A DNA stretch of 64,000 nucleotides, taken from Streptomyces sp. TSRI0107 (GTDB taxonomy: Bacteria > Actinomycetota > Actinomycetes > Streptomycetales > Streptomycetaceae). This document shows, in pieces, positions 26,557-36,089 of the stretch (the first letter of the stretch is position 1; the number at the start of each line of letters is the position of its first letter). The DNA is taken from contig NZ_LIVZ01000007.1 of assembly GCF_001905845.1 (NCBI RefSeq), positions 62,001-126,000 of the forward strand, read 5' to 3'. Below the pieces are notes generated by a model, which saw nothing but the letters and a program-made list of their open reading frames with translations, had not been told where the DNA came from and searched no databases. A program made the translations under genes and the position numbers.

Positions 26557-26977
26557 ACCGCTCGCTCCAGGGGGCCGGGCGCATGGTGCCGGCGTCCAAT
26601 CGGACCAGCACCCGGCTGCCCTGGGCGTAGGTCACCGTCCCGTCGGCCGAGCAGAACCGGAACCCGTAGGTGAGGCCCGTGGTGCCGAGCCGGTCCAGCC
26701 AGAGGTGGACGGCGTAGCCGCCCGGCCTGGTCACCGGCGCCTCGTAGCTGATCCGCAGTTCCCTGACGGCGTTGCAGGCGTCGCCGGCGGCGGCCCAGTC
26801 GCCCTCGAAGGTCACCCCGTGCTCCTGCCACAGCTCGGTCCAGGCGCGCTCGACCAGGACCGGGTAGCGGGCGTTGTGCAGCAGCCCGAGCGCGTCGAGG
26901 TCGTCGAAGTGGACGGTGACGGGGATCAGCCGGCCGTACGGCAGGGCGGGGGCGGCCGGGGCTTCGGCGGTGGTCAT
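26516..26977 (-). CDS. Acyl-CoA thioesterase (4HBT hotdog family)
   Basis: 153 residues, one hotdog domain. The 4-hydroxybenzoyl-CoA-type active-site segment HFDDLDALGLLHNARYP (about 23-39) contains the catalytic Asp. Start at ATG 26977, with CTGGAG upstream; residues further upstream show no conservation. It hydrolyses acyl-CoA thioesters; the acyl group is not predictable. Monocistronic, convergent with the MFS gene. Confidence 0.85.
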   Translation of the reverse strand: MTTAEAPAAPALPYGRLIPVTVHFDDLDALGLLHNARYPVLVERAWTELWQEHGVTFEGDWAAAGDACNAVRELRISYEAPVTRPGGYAVHLWLDRLGTTGLTYGFRFCSADGTVTYAQGSRVLVRLDAGTMRPAPWSERFRAAGRELLRPQR

Positions 26978-27174
26978 GGGCGGGGCTCCAGGGACGTACG
27001 GGATAGGTGCCCAGTACATGAAGTGCCGGGGCGCGATCATCCTAAGCGCCCGCTTTCAGCCGGCCGCCAGCGGCTTCGTCCCACCCCGAGCAGGCGCTCA
27101 GATGTGCGAAGCACCCCCGTCCACCCCTGACAATGGTCCGGACGAAGCTGCCCGCACGACGAAAGCGACACCCC

Positions 27175-28563
27175 ATGGATCTCGGCGTCCGCTGGAAACT
27201 GCACGGCGACGGACGCTCTCCGGCCCCCGGAGCCGTCGTCCACCCCGACGAACGGCTCTCCTGGCCGCGTACGGCCGGACTCGGCGCCCAGCACGTGGTG
27301 GCCATGTTCGGCGCGTCCTTCGTGGCCCCGGTCCTGATGGGTCTCGACCCGAACCTCGCGATCATGATGTCGGGCGTCGCGACGATCGTGTTCCTGCTGG
27401 CCACGCGCGGCCGGGTGCCCAGCTACCTGGGCTGCTCGCTGTCCTTCGTGGGCGTCGCCGCGGTGATCCGCGCCCAGGGCGGCACCAGCGCCACGGTGAC
27501 CGGCGCCGTCTTCGTCGTCGGGGTCGCGCTGTTCCTGGTCGGCCTCGCCGTGCAGCGGTTCGGGGCGCGGATCATCCACGCGGTGATGCCGCCGATCGTC
27601 ACCGGCGCGGTGGTCATGCTGATCGGCTTCAACCTGGCCCCCGTGACCGCCTCCACGTACTGGCCGCAGGACCAGTGGACGGCGCTGCTGGTGATGCTGT
27701 TCACCGGTCTGGCCGTAGTGTGCCTGCGCGGTTTCTGGTCCCGGATCGCGATCTTCCTCGGCCTGGTCTTCGGCTACGGCATCTCCTGGGTCTTCGACCT
27801 GGTCTTCGGCAAGATCCACTCCGTGGACGGCAGCGGCAAGGTCACCGACCACTGGCGGCTGGACTTCTCCGCCGTCGGCCAGGCCGACTGGATCGGTCTG
27901 CCCTCCTTCCACGGCCCGTCCTTCGAGTGGTCGGCGGTCCTGGTCGCGCTGCCCGTCGTGATCGCCCTGGTCGCGGAGAACGCCGGGCACGTCAAGGCGG
28001 TCGGCGAGATGACCGGCGAGCGGCTGGACGACAAGCTCGGCACGGCGATCTCCGCCGACGGCGTCGGCTCCATGCTGTCCACCGCGTTCGGCGGCCCGCC
28101 CACCACCACGTACTCCGAGAACATCGGCGTGATGGCCGCGACCCGCGTCTACTCCACCGCCGCCTACTGGGCCGCCGCCGCGTTCGCCCTGCTGTTCGGC
28201 GTCTGCCCCAAGTTCGGCGCGGTCGTGGCCGCCATCCCGGGCGGCGTGCTCGGCGGCATCACCGTCATCCTGTACGGCATGATCGGCCTGCTCGGCGCGC
28301 AGATCTGGATCAACGCCAAGGTGGATCTGCGCAACCCGCTGAACCTGGTGCCGGCCGCGGCGGGCATCATCATCGGCGTCGGCAACGTCTCCCTGGAGAT
28401 CACCGACAACTTCTCGCTCAGCGGGATCGCGCTGGGCACCCTGGTCGTCATCACCGGCTACCACGCGCTGGGCGCCTTCGCCCCCGCCCACCTCAAGGCG
28501 CAGGAGCCCCTGCTGGACGAGGGCACGTCCAGCTACGACACCGAGGACACCAAGTCGTCGTAG
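27175..28563 (+). CDS. Uracil/xanthine permease (NCS2 family)
   Basis: 462 residues with about 14 membrane helices. AENAGHVKAVGEMTG (about 283-297) is the NCS2 signature with the substrate-binding Glu, and FGGPPTTTYSENIGVMA the conserved helix 10 region. Such carriers import uracil or xanthine with protons. ATG 27175 is preferred over an ATG 14 codons upstream on the basis of typical NCS2 length. Alone on its strand; possibly serves pyrimidine salvage alongside the pyr operon far downstream in the window. Confidence 0.88.
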   Translation: MDLGVRWKLHGDGRSPAPGAVVHPDERLSWPRTAGLGAQHVVAMFGASFVAPVLMGLDPNLAIMMSGVATIVFLLATRGRVPSYLGCSLSFVGVAAVIRAQGGTSATVTGAVFVVGVALFLVGLAVQRFGARIIHAVMPPIVTGAVVMLIGFNLAPVTASTYWPQDQWTALLVMLFTGLAVVCLRGFWSRIAIFLGLVFGYGISWVFDLVFGKIHSVDGSGKVTDHWRLDFSAVGQADWIGLPSFHGPSFEWSAVLVALPVVIALVAENAGHVKAVGEMTGERLDDKLGTAISADGVGSMLSTAFGGPPTTTYSENIGVMAATRVYSTAAYWAAAAFALLFGVCPKFGAVVAAIPGGVLGGITVILYGMIGLLGAQIWINAKVDLRNPLNLVPAAAGIIIGVGNVSLEITDNFSLSGIALGTLVVITGYHALGAFAPAHLKAQEPLLDEGTSSYDTEDTKSS

Positions 28564-28570
28564 CCGTCTC

Positions 28571-29791
28571 TCAGCGCGCCAGGTCGTAGGCGTACGACGG
28601 GGTGAACGTGCCCGGCGCCCCCTTGCAGCCGTCCGACTCCCCCGGCAGCTTCACCCACAGGTAGGCGTCGATGCGCTCCTCACCGGTGTTCAGGGTCGGG
28701 GCGCGGCCGAGTCTGCGGCCCGCCGGGTCGCACCACTGGCCGTCGGCCGGGGCGCCGTTGCCGTTCCTGCTGGTGTCGATGACCGCGCCCAGGCCCGCCG
28801 GGCCGCCGAGGGCGTCCAGCACCCGCCGGTCGTAGGCGATCTCGTCGGCCGTGCGGTGGAAGTTGGAGACGTTGCTGAAGACGCCGTCGGAGGAGGCGGC
28901 CGAGGCGGCGCCCGCCTGGCGCAGCAGTCCGGCCTGTTCGGCGGCAGGGCGCCAGCCGGAGTGCCCGGCGTCGTGGTAGACGCGGGCCTCGGGGTTCGCC
29001 TTCTTGAGCACCCGTCCCGCGCGGGCCAGCGAGGCGAACCTGGCGGCGCGGTCCGCGGCGGAGAGGCAGTCGGCCTGGGCGACCGCGTCGGGCTCCAGGA
29101 TGACGATGACCTCGCCGGAGCCCAGCCCGGCGGCGAACCGGTCGATCCACGCGTCGTAGGCGGCGAGGCCGGGGGCCCCGCCCTGTGAGTGGCCGCCGCA
29201 GTCGCGGTCCGGGATCGCGTACGGCACCAGCACCGGCACCCGGCCCTCGGCGGCGGCGCCGGAGGTGACCGCCGCGACCCGTGAGGTGATCGTGGATGGT
29301 GTGAAGTCGGCGAACCACACCGAGGCGGGCTGATCGGCGATGCGCTGCCGGATCACGTCGCGGCGCGGGTCGTCGGGGTTGGCGCGCACCCAGTCGAGGA
29401 CGTGGGAGTCGGGGTGGCGGTAGAGCCGCCCGGCCGCCGGGGCGCTGTGCTGCTCCCGGGTGGCGCGGGGCGTCGCGGTGGCGGACGGCCGCCGCTCGGA
29501 CGGCGGCCCGGTCGAGGACGACGAGGGCGAGGCGGAGCCGGACGGTGCCGCCGACCGCGGGGACGGCGACGGCGGCGGCTCGACCGGCGGCGGGTCCGGC
29601 CGTGGCGAGAGGGTCCGCTCGGTGCTGGTCGCCTCCTCGACGGGCGGCCGGTCGTCGAACGCGGACCTCAGTCCGGTCACCGCGCCGGCCGCGACCACGA
29701 CCGAGGCGGCCACCACCATCGCGTTGCGCCGGACGGCACGCCTGCGCGCGGCCCTGCGCTCGGCCAGCCGCCGGGCACGTAAGCCTGACAC
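28571..29791 (-). CDS. Membrane-anchored GH6 family glycoside hydrolase
   Basis: 406 residues from GTG 29791 (GGGGGGAAGAG site). After a basic stretch (residues 1-25) one membrane helix (MVVAASVVVAAGAVTGL) acts as signal anchor. A Pro/Ser/Thr-rich linker (50-115) leads to a GH6 domain (120-405). The conserved active-site regions are visible: PYAIPDRDCGGHSQGG (catalytic Asp), VILEPDAVAQADCL and VIDTSRNGNGAP with QWCDP. GH6 enzymes are endo- or exo-glucanases acting on beta-1,4-glucan; anchoring suggests action at the cell surface or on the organism's own extracellular glucan. No cellulose-binding domain. Confidence 0.88.
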   Translation of the reverse strand: MSGLRARRLAERRAARRRAVRRNAMVVAASVVVAAGAVTGLRSAFDDRPPVEEATSTERTLSPRPDPPPVEPPPSPSPRSAAPSGSASPSSSSTGPPSERRPSATATPRATREQHSAPAAGRLYRHPDSHVLDWVRANPDDPRRDVIRQRIADQPASVWFADFTPSTITSRVAAVTSGAAAEGRVPVLVPYAIPDRDCGGHSQGGAPGLAAYDAWIDRFAAGLGSGEVIVILEPDAVAQADCLSAADRAARFASLARAGRVLKKANPEARVYHDAGHSGWRPAAEQAGLLRQAGAASAASSDGVFSNVSNFHRTADEIAYDRRVLDALGGPAGLGAVIDTSRNGNGAPADGQWCDPAGRRLGRAPTLNTGEERIDAYLWVKLPGESDGCKGAPGTFTPSYAYDLAR

Positions 29792-29922
29792 CTGCTCTTC
29801 CCCCCTCGTGTCGCCGTCTCCCCCACGGCTCACTCCCCCGTGCGACGAACCCGTTCCCCCGTTCTGGGGAAGCGCCGGGCCCGTCGGCACCGCGGCAAGC
29901 GTAAGGCTGGGACGCTGCCCCC

Positions 29923-30609
29923 ATGGCGCAGTTGGAACACTTCACCACTCCCGTCGACGCGGTCGTCTCCCGGATGCGCGCCCTCGACGCGTCCCTGCCC
30001 CCTCGGGACGGGGTTGCGGTCTTCAACCGCGTCTACCTCGCGGTGACCGAGGCGGTCGACCACCGCATCGACGCGGGCCGGTTCCCGGACCCGCTGGCCG
30101 CGATGACGCTGGACGTACGGTTCGCGGAGCGGTACCTCGCGGCGGTCGACGCGGTCGCCGAGGAGCGCCGCCCGCCGGCCTGCTGGCGGCCGCTGTTCCA
30201 GTTCCGCCGCCACCCCGGCGTACGTCCGCTGCAGTTCGCGCTGGCGGGCATCAACGCGCACATCGGGCACGATCTGGCGCTCGCCGTCGTGGACGCCTGC
30301 CGTACGCTGGGATGCGAACCGGCCGATCTGGAGGATGAGTTCGACCGCGTGGGCGACCTCCTCGTGACGCTGGAGGAGCGCATCCGCGAGGATCTGATGC
30401 CGGGCCCCGATCTGCTGCAGATCGCCGACCCGCTCACCCATCTGCTCGGCGCGTGGAGCCTGGACCGGGCCCGGGACGCGACGTGGGCGGCGGCGCGGGC
30501 GCTGTGGGCGATGCGCCGACTGCCCGATCTCACGGCGGAGTTCGTCGAGCGGCTGGACGCGGCGGTGGGGTTCGCGGGACGGATGATGCTCACTCCGCTA
30601 CCGGACTGA
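29923..30609 (+). CDS. DUF5995 family protein
   Basis: 228 residues, helical, no signal peptide. RDGVAVFNRVYLAVTEAVD and the FALAGINAHIGHDLALAVV segment (about 105-125, two His) are what I associate with DUF5995. Function unknown; the conserved His pair could bind metal. It starts 131 bp from the divergent GH6 gene. Confidence 0.78.
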   Translation: MAQLEHFTTPVDAVVSRMRALDASLPPRDGVAVFNRVYLAVTEAVDHRIDAGRFPDPLAAMTLDVRFAERYLAAVDAVAEERRPPACWRPLFQFRRHPGVRPLQFALAGINAHIGHDLALAVVDACRTLGCEPADLEDEFDRVGDLLVTLEERIREDLMPGPDLLQIADPLTHLLGAWSLDRARDATWAAARALWAMRRLPDLTAEFVERLDAAVGFAGRMMLTPLPD

Positions 30610-30708
30610 TCAAGCCAACCGCTTTACGCTCACCAGGCAACTCCCCATTGAATCGTTGTAAGTTGAATGACCTCTTCGGCGTCGCTCACGCAAAGGAGCA
30701 CACGGGAC

Positions 30709-31638
30709 ATGGCGATTCGGCTCGGCCTCGGACTGCCCCAGGCACGGCACTACGACATCGGCCGCGACGTACCCGAGGTGGCACGCGCCGCGGAGCGCGT
30801 CGGCTACGAGAGTCTGTGGGTGTTCGAGCGCGCGTTGTTCCCCGAACCCGCGACCCAGGGGCTGTACGGCATCGAGGGCCTGCCGTGGCCCGAGTTCTAC
30901 CGGCATGTCGCCGACCCGCTGGTCACGCTGACGCTCGCCGCGGCGGCCACCGAGCGGGCCAGTCTCGGCACCAGCGTGCTGGTGGCCCCGCTGCACGTGC
31001 CGTTCCAGCTCGCCAAGACGCTCGCCACGCTGGACGCGGCGAGCGGCGGCCGGGTGGTCGCCGGGTTCGGCACCGGCTGGTCCGTCGACGAGTACGCGGC
31101 CGCCGGCATCCGGCCGTTCGCGGAGCGTGGCCGGGCCCTGGACGAGCTGCTGGAGGTGTGCCGGGCGGTGTGGGGCCCGGACCCGGTCGCCCACGACGGC
31201 GAGACCACCACGATCGCCTCCGCCGCGGTCGGTCCCAAGCCCGCCCGGCCCATCCCGGTCCTGCTGGCCGCGTCCAGCCCGAAGGCCCAGCGGCGGCTGG
31301 TGGACCACGCCGACGGCTGGCTGCCGGTGGCGATGGACGCCGGCGCCCTCGCCGAGCAGTGGCGCCGGCTCCAGGACCTGGCGGCCGAGCGGGGCCGTAC
31401 GGCTCCCCTGCGGACGGTGCTGCGGGTCAACGCGCAGTACACGCCGCGGACGTACGACGGCTCCGACCGCCGGCCCTTCCAGGGCAGCGTCGACCAGATC
31501 GTCGCCGACCTGGTCCCGTTCGCGGAGATCGGGCTGGAGGAGATCATGATCGACTTCCTGGGCGTGCCGCGCGACGCCCGGGAACTCGTGGACCTGGCCG
31601 CGCAGGTCTACGACAAGGCCCGCGCGGCCGGTGTCTGA
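30709..31638 (+). CDS. LLM class F420-dependent oxidoreductase
   Basis: 309 residues, one luciferase-like TIM barrel. MAIRLGLGLPQ, GTSVLVAPLHVPFQLAK and GRVVAGFGTGWSVDEY are the conserved strands of F420-dependent LLM proteins. ATG 30709 lies behind AAAGGAG. Substrate unknown. It is convergent with the flavin monooxygenase gene with only 12 bp between stops. Confidence 0.88.
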   Translation: MAIRLGLGLPQARHYDIGRDVPEVARAAERVGYESLWVFERALFPEPATQGLYGIEGLPWPEFYRHVADPLVTLTLAAAATERASLGTSVLVAPLHVPFQLAKTLATLDAASGGRVVAGFGTGWSVDEYAAAGIRPFAERGRALDELLEVCRAVWGPDPVAHDGETTTIASAAVGPKPARPIPVLLAASSPKAQRRLVDHADGWLPVAMDAGALAEQWRRLQDLAAERGRTAPLRTVLRVNAQYTPRTYDGSDRRPFQGSVDQIVADLVPFAEIGLEEIMIDFLGVPRDARELVDLAAQVYDKARAAGV

Positions 31639-31650
31639 GCCGGACCCGGC

Positions 31651-33348
31651 TCAGTCCTCGGGCAGCTCGACCGGCGCGATCTCGTCGTACACGTCACCGG
31701 GGCCCGGGTTGGTCGGGTCGGTGGTGCCGCCCAGGTGGTGCATGACGCCCCAGACCGCGTTCAGCGCGGTCTGGACGGCGCCCTCGGCCCAGCCGGCCGT
31801 CCAGGAGATGTCGTCGCCGGCGAGGAAGATGCCCCGCTTGTCCTCGGGCAGCCGGTCCTGCATGAAGTGGGTGAACAGGCGCCGCTGGTAGCGGTAGTGG
31901 CCGGGCAGGTTGGCCTTGAACGCGCCCATGAAGTAGGGCTCGTTCTCCCAGGAGACCGTCACCGGGTTGCCGATGATGTGCTTGCGGATGTCGACCTTGG
32001 GATAGATCTCGCCGAGCGACTTCAGCATGACCTCCATCCGCTCGTTCGCGGACAGCGGCAGCCACTTCAGGCTGTCGTCGCACCAGGTGTACGACAGGCA
32101 GATGACGGCGGGCTTGTCCGGGCCGTCGTCCAGCAGGTAGGTGCCGCGGGTCATGCGGTCGGTGAGCGTCATCGACATGACGTCCCGGCCGGTCTCCTCG
32201 TCCTTGTCCAGCCAGAAGGGCCGGTCGACGGGGACGAAGAGCTTGGAGGACTCCATGTAGTGGGTGCGCTCGATCGCCGTCCAGTGGTCGATCGGGAACA
32301 GCGAGTCGTCGCAGGCGATCTTCGACAGCAGCATCCAGGACTGGGCGGTGAAGATCGCCGCCCGGTAGGTGCGGATGTCGCCGTTCGCGTCGGTCACCGT
32401 GATCCGGTTGCCGGCGGTGCGGTTCAGCCGGGTCACGGCCGGGCGGGGCTCGCCGTTCTCGTGCAGCTTGGCGAGCGAGGTGCCGTACGCCCAGTGCGTG
32501 ATCTTCTCCGGCTCGCGCTCCCACAGGCGCAGCGGCAGCTGCTGGGAGCCGCCGACGATGCCGCGGTGGTGGTCGTCGGCCTCGGTGTAGACGACCCGCA
32601 GGATCTCCAGGATGGAGTTGGGGAAGTCGGTGTCCCAGCCGCCGGTGCCGAAGCCGACCTGGCCGAAGATCTCGCGGTGCCGGAAGGACTTGAACGCCTC
32701 GGAGTCGCAGAGGAAGCCGTAGAACGTCTGGTTGTCGAGCTTTTCGACGAGCTGCGACCAGATCTCCCGGATGCGCGGGACGTCCCGCTCGCGCATCGCC
32801 TGGTTCATGTCGGAGAAGTCGGCGCCCTCTTCGAGGCACTTGTTCCAGGCCTCGGCGACGTCGCGGTAGACCTGCGGGAGGTCGTCGATCGTCTCCGCGT
32901 AGTGGCTCTCGCCCTTGAGGTCGACGACGGTCGACGGGGTCGCCTCGGCGAGGGGGTTCGGGAACGGCCGGGTCTCGAGTCCGACGAGGTCGATGTAGTG
33001 CTGGAGGGCGGTGGAGGACGGCGGGAAGCGCATCGCGCCCATCTCGGCGGTCAGCGCCGGGTCGCAGCCGTCGAAGCCGACGGTGCGCAGCCGGCCGCCG
33101 ATCTGGTCGGCCTCGTAGACGACGGGCTTGAGGCCCATCTTCATCAGCTCGTAGGCGGCGACGATGCCGGACAGGCCGCCACCGATGACCGCGACCTCGG
33201 TGCCGTGCTCGGTGGCGGGCACCTGGCCGAGGCCCGCCGGGTGGGCGAGGAAGTCGTCGTACGCGTAGGGGAAGTCCGGGCCGAACATGGTGATCGGCGG
33301 CTGCTGCTCGTCGGCGTGCTCGACGGCGTTGGGCACCGTGGACGTCAT
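31651..33348 (-). CDS. L-lysine/L-arginine 2-monooxygenase-like flavoenzyme (DavB family)
   Basis: 565 residues, flavin amine oxidase fold with FAD motif GGGLSG at 56-61, YEADQIGGRLRT and a C-terminal AGDDISWTAGWAEGAV FAD segment. The N-terminus (ITMFGPDFPYAYDDFLAHPAGLG) and many internal blocks (GFGTGGWDTDFPNS, GHYRYQRRLFTHFMQ) resemble Pseudomonas DavB lysine 2-monooxygenase as I remember it, much more than tryptophan monooxygenase. These enzymes oxidatively decarboxylate a basic amino acid to the amide. Arginine is the alternative substrate: an arginine oxygenase route through guanidinobutyramide is known in Streptomyces. The upstream neighbour encodes a matching amidase, 85 bp away. Confidence 0.85.
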   Translation of the reverse strand: MTSTVPNAVEHADEQQPPITMFGPDFPYAYDDFLAHPAGLGQVPATEHGTEVAVIGGGLSGIVAAYELMKMGLKPVVYEADQIGGRLRTVGFDGCDPALTAEMGAMRFPPSSTALQHYIDLVGLETRPFPNPLAEATPSTVVDLKGESHYAETIDDLPQVYRDVAEAWNKCLEEGADFSDMNQAMRERDVPRIREIWSQLVEKLDNQTFYGFLCDSEAFKSFRHREIFGQVGFGTGGWDTDFPNSILEILRVVYTEADDHHRGIVGGSQQLPLRLWEREPEKITHWAYGTSLAKLHENGEPRPAVTRLNRTAGNRITVTDANGDIRTYRAAIFTAQSWMLLSKIACDDSLFPIDHWTAIERTHYMESSKLFVPVDRPFWLDKDEETGRDVMSMTLTDRMTRGTYLLDDGPDKPAVICLSYTWCDDSLKWLPLSANERMEVMLKSLGEIYPKVDIRKHIIGNPVTVSWENEPYFMGAFKANLPGHYRYQRRLFTHFMQDRLPEDKRGIFLAGDDISWTAGWAEGAVQTALNAVWGVMHHLGGTTDPTNPGPGDVYDEIAPVELPED

Positions 33349-33433
33349 GGGGTACGGACTCCTTGCGCGGAATTCTTGCTCAGAAAGCGAGAAGAGAAGC
33401 GGGGGGGCGGGGGGAGGGCGGGGGGCCGGGGCT

Positions 33434-34222
33434 TCAGAGGAGGGACCCGTAGAGGGCCGGGCGGCGGTCCTTCAGGTACGGGTTCGTCTCGCGGGAGGCG
33501 GCGAGGGCGACGGGGTCCACGTCGGCGAGGACCAGCTCCTCGGCGCGGCCGGCCCGCGTGCGGGCGACGCCGTCGGGTCCGGCCAGGGTGGAGAGCCCGA
33601 CGAACTCGAACTCCCCTTCCGCGCCGACCCGGTTGACGTAGGCGACGTACATCTGGTTCTCGAAGGCGCGCACCGGGACCAGGTGTTCGGCGACGAACTG
33701 GAACGGGTGCATCTGGGCCGTCGGCACCAGCAGCAGGTCGGTGCCCGCCAGCGCGTGGGCGCGGACGTTCTCCGGGAACTCCACGTCGTAGCAGATCATC
33801 AGGCCGATCCGCAGCCCGTCCAGCTCCGCCTGGACCACCGGCTGCTCGCCCGGCGTGAACTGGTCGCGCTCGAAGCAGCCGAAGAGGTGGGTCTTGCGGT
33901 AGTTGGCGAGGCGGGTGCCGTCGGCGGAGATCAGCTGGACGGAGTTGAAGACGGTCGCGCCGGCACGCTCCGGGTAGCCGTACGCGACCGCCAAGCCGTG
34001 GCGGGAGGCGAGCTCCGCGATCGCGTCGGCCGATTCGCCGTCGGCGGGCTCGGCGAGGCGGGCGACGTCGTCTCCGATGGCGTAGCCGGTGAGGAACATC
34101 TCCGGCGCGACCAGCAGTCCCGCGCCCGCGGCGGCGGCCCGGCCCGCGGCCTCGTCGAGGACCTTGAGGTTCTCGACGGTGGAACCGGGGCGGCCGGAGC
34201 TCTGGAGCAGGGCGATGCGCAT
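33434..34222 (-). CDS. Nitrilase-superfamily amidase (DavA-like omega-amidase)
   Basis: 262 residues, the full carbon-nitrogen hydrolase fold. Catalytic triad: Glu41 (APEMFLTGY), Lys110 (NYRKTHLFG) and Cys144 (LMICYDVEFPEN). It closely resembles DavA (5-aminovaleramide amidohydrolase), which hydrolyses the amide made by DavB; for arginine the product would be 4-guanidinobutyrate. First gene of a probable two-gene operon with the flavoenzyme. Upstream lie repeats also found before the cationic amino acid permease. Confidence 0.87.
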   Translation of the reverse strand: MRIALLQSSGRPGSTVENLKVLDEAAGRAAAAGAGLLVAPEMFLTGYAIGDDVARLAEPADGESADAIAELASRHGLAVAYGYPERAGATVFNSVQLISADGTRLANYRKTHLFGCFERDQFTPGEQPVVQAELDGLRIGLMICYDVEFPENVRAHALAGTDLLLVPTAQMHPFQFVAEHLVPVRAFENQMYVAYVNRVGAEGEFEFVGLSTLAGPDGVARTRAGRAEELVLADVDPVALAASRETNPYLKDRRPALYGSLL

Positions 34223-34303
34223 GCGTGTTCCTCACCGGGACGGATGGGTGTGGGGGACACGTAGACGGTACGGGCGGCGGAGTCGGGCGGACAAGGAGGA
34301 GCC

Positions 34304-34362
34304 GTTGCGCGCTCGTGCGCGGTTCGTTGCGTCCGTGCGGGGCGCGGCGGCGATTCGTTGCG
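34304..34362. promoter_or_regulatory. GTTGCG-repeat region upstream of the amidase gene
   Basis: The 317-bp gene-free interval 34223-34539 contains GTTGCGC (34304-34310) and two exact copies of TTCGTTGCG (34323-34331, 34354-34362; 31 bp, about three helical turns apart). The same 9-mer occurs upstream of the permease-lrp operon at 38904. These could be Lrp-type sites. The rest of the interval shows no recognisable feature. Confidence 0.5.
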
Positions 34363-34539
34363 CACCCCGAGTCGTACGGCCGGTCGCCCTCGGGGCACAC
34401 GGCCGGGCCCGGTCCTCCGCCGGGTGGCGGAGGCGGGGTGACGCCCTCGGCGCGATGTGGCGGGGGTGCTCCGCGGGAAGAGTGGTGACCGTTCGTACCA
34501 CCGGCTCTCACCTGCGGAAATCCCGGAAAGAACCCGTCA

Positions 34540-34858
34540 TGAAGCGTCGTACGAGGACCGCCGCGTCCGGTGTCGCCCTTGCCCTGCTGCCGGCCACCGG
34601 CGCGACGGCCGGCACCGCCGTCGCGGAGAAGCGGGAGGCCGCAGCGCTGACCGGCACGGCCAAGCTGTACCGGTCGGCCGGGGACGACATCACCTTCACC
34701 TTCGACGCGCATCTGGCGGCGAAGGACACCGCCGCCCCGACGCCACTACCTCGACGGGAAGGGCGCCCGGGCCGAGGCGGAGGGACTGCCCAAATGCGTG
34801 GGGTCCGCCCCCCTTCGAGAAGGTCGAGCAGGTGACGGGCGACTTCACGGTCGTGCCG
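34540..34858 (+). pseudogene. Decayed gene for a small secreted protein
   Basis: From ATG 34540 (weak site) a signal peptide-like N-terminus can be read (basic MKRRTRT, then ALALLPATGATAGTAVA), followed by TAKLYRSAGDDITFTFDAHLAAKD. The reading then continues only by changing frame: HYLDGKGARAEA in one frame and FEKVEQVTGDFTVVP in another. The order and style (YSxDD...FTFDAH, final DFTVVP) resemble small secreted repeat proteins of Streptomyces. At least two frameshifts or deletions are needed, so the gene is probably broken. Its end touches the convergent MFS gene. Confidence 0.5.
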
Positions 34859-36041
34859 TGGCGGCCCCGGCTCTGGTCAACAGCAGCGCCGTCACCAGGT
34901 ACGGCACCGCGAACAGCGCGAAGACGGTGCCGTGCGCGGCCGATCCGCCGAGTGCCGCGTAGCCGCCGTACACGGCGATCGTGGCCAGCTCGGTGCCGAG
35001 GCCCGCGACCGAGGTGAGCGTGGCGCGCTCGCCGTCCTGGATGCGGTGCTGGAGCCGGGTGTCGGCGAGGACGGTGGCCAGCTGGAAGCCGCCGAAGGCG
35101 ACGGCAACGAGACCGAGGCCGGCCGGCGTGCCCAGCCCGGCGCCCACGGCGAGGGCGAGCGCGGCCCCGGCGAGCACTCCGGCGAGCCCGTGCCCGCCGA
35201 GGCCCGCGGCGCGTCCGGCGAGCAGGCTCCCGGCGGTGGCGCCCGCCCAGATCAGCATGATCAGGTAGGGCACGAGTTCGTCGGGCACCCCGGTCTCCCG
35301 CACCAGTAGCGGCGTGTACTCGTCGAGCGCGCCCCACACCGCGCCGACGGCGGGGACGAGCAGCAGCGCGCCGCGCAGGGACCGGTCGCCGCGGGCGGCG
35401 GCGAGCCCGGACCGCAGGGTGGCGGCCCAGCCGTCGTCGCCCTCGGCCGCCGGCGTTCGGTGCTCCGGGAACCGGGTGGCCGTCGCCGCGGTCAGCAGGG
35501 CCGCCAGGACGCTGGCCGCGCCGACCGCCGCGTAGCCGCCGAGCGCGAACACCGGCCCGGCGAGCCCGACCGCGGCGACCGTGGCCAGGAGGCGTGCCGC
35601 GTGGGAGCGGCCCATGACCCGGGCGTACCGGTCGGCCGCGCCGAGCCGGTCCAGCTCCTCGTACACCAGGGCTTCCAGGGCGCCGGAGCCGAGCGCTCCC
35701 CCGGCGCCCCACAGGACGAACCCGGCCGCGAAGGCCCAGTACGACGGGACCAGCACCCACAGGGCGAAGCCGACGGCGGTGAGCAGCGGGCCGAGCCACA
35801 GCAGCAGCCGGCGTGAGAAGGCGTCGGCCCAGGCGCCGGAGGGGACCTCCAGCAGGACGCCGGTCACCGACCAGAGGGCGAACAGGGAGGAGATCTGCCA
35901 GAGCGACAGTCCGGTGTCGGCGAACAGCAGCGCGTACACCGGGTAGAGCAGGACGAAGTCTTCGAGGAACGCGTAGCCGTACAGCGTGGCCGTGAGGCGG
36001 CGGACGCCGGTGCCGGGCACGCGTGCGGGTGAGAGTGTCAT
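34845..36041 (-). CDS. MFS transporter
   Basis: 398 residues with 12 predicted helices. LLEVPSGAWADAFSRRLLL is the loop 2-3 motif and GALGSGALEALVYEEL follows it, a pattern common in MFS proteins of unassigned drug or metabolite exporters. ATG 36041 follows GGAAGG. Neighbouring genes give no clear substrate. A 9-bp hairpin lies 23 bp upstream of the start. Confidence 0.87.
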   Translation of the reverse strand: MTLSPARVPGTGVRRLTATLYGYAFLEDFVLLYPVYALLFADTGLSLWQISSLFALWSVTGVLLEVPSGAWADAFSRRLLLWLGPLLTAVGFALWVLVPSYWAFAAGFVLWGAGGALGSGALEALVYEELDRLGAADRYARVMGRSHAARLLATVAAVGLAGPVFALGGYAAVGAASVLAALLTAATATRFPEHRTPAAEGDDGWAATLRSGLAAARGDRSLRGALLLVPAVGAVWGALDEYTPLLVRETGVPDELVPYLIMLIWAGATAGSLLAGRAAGLGGHGLAGVLAGAALALAVGAGLGTPAGLGLVAVAFGGFQLATVLADTRLQHRIQDGERATLTSVAGLGTELATIAVYGGYAALGGSAAHGTVFALFAVPYLVTALLLTRAGAATARP

Positions 36042-36063
36042 GAGGCCTTCCCACTGGGACGGA

Positions 36064-36089
36064 TCGGACGCCGGGGGTACGGCGTCCGA
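36064..36089 (-). repeat. Perfect inverted repeat in the MFS leader
   Basis: TCGGACGCC-N8-GGCGTCCGA, a perfect 9-bp stem 23 bp upstream of the MFS start codon at 36041. It could be an operator or an mRNA hairpin. Confidence 0.45.

Noticed and set aside
31651..33348. Tryptophan 2-monooxygenase (auxin synthesis, IaaM)
   Set aside because: The N-terminal ITMFGPDFPYAYDD block and the DavA-like partner fit lysine/arginine monooxygenase better; the partner is nitrilase-type, not the amidase-signature IaaH.
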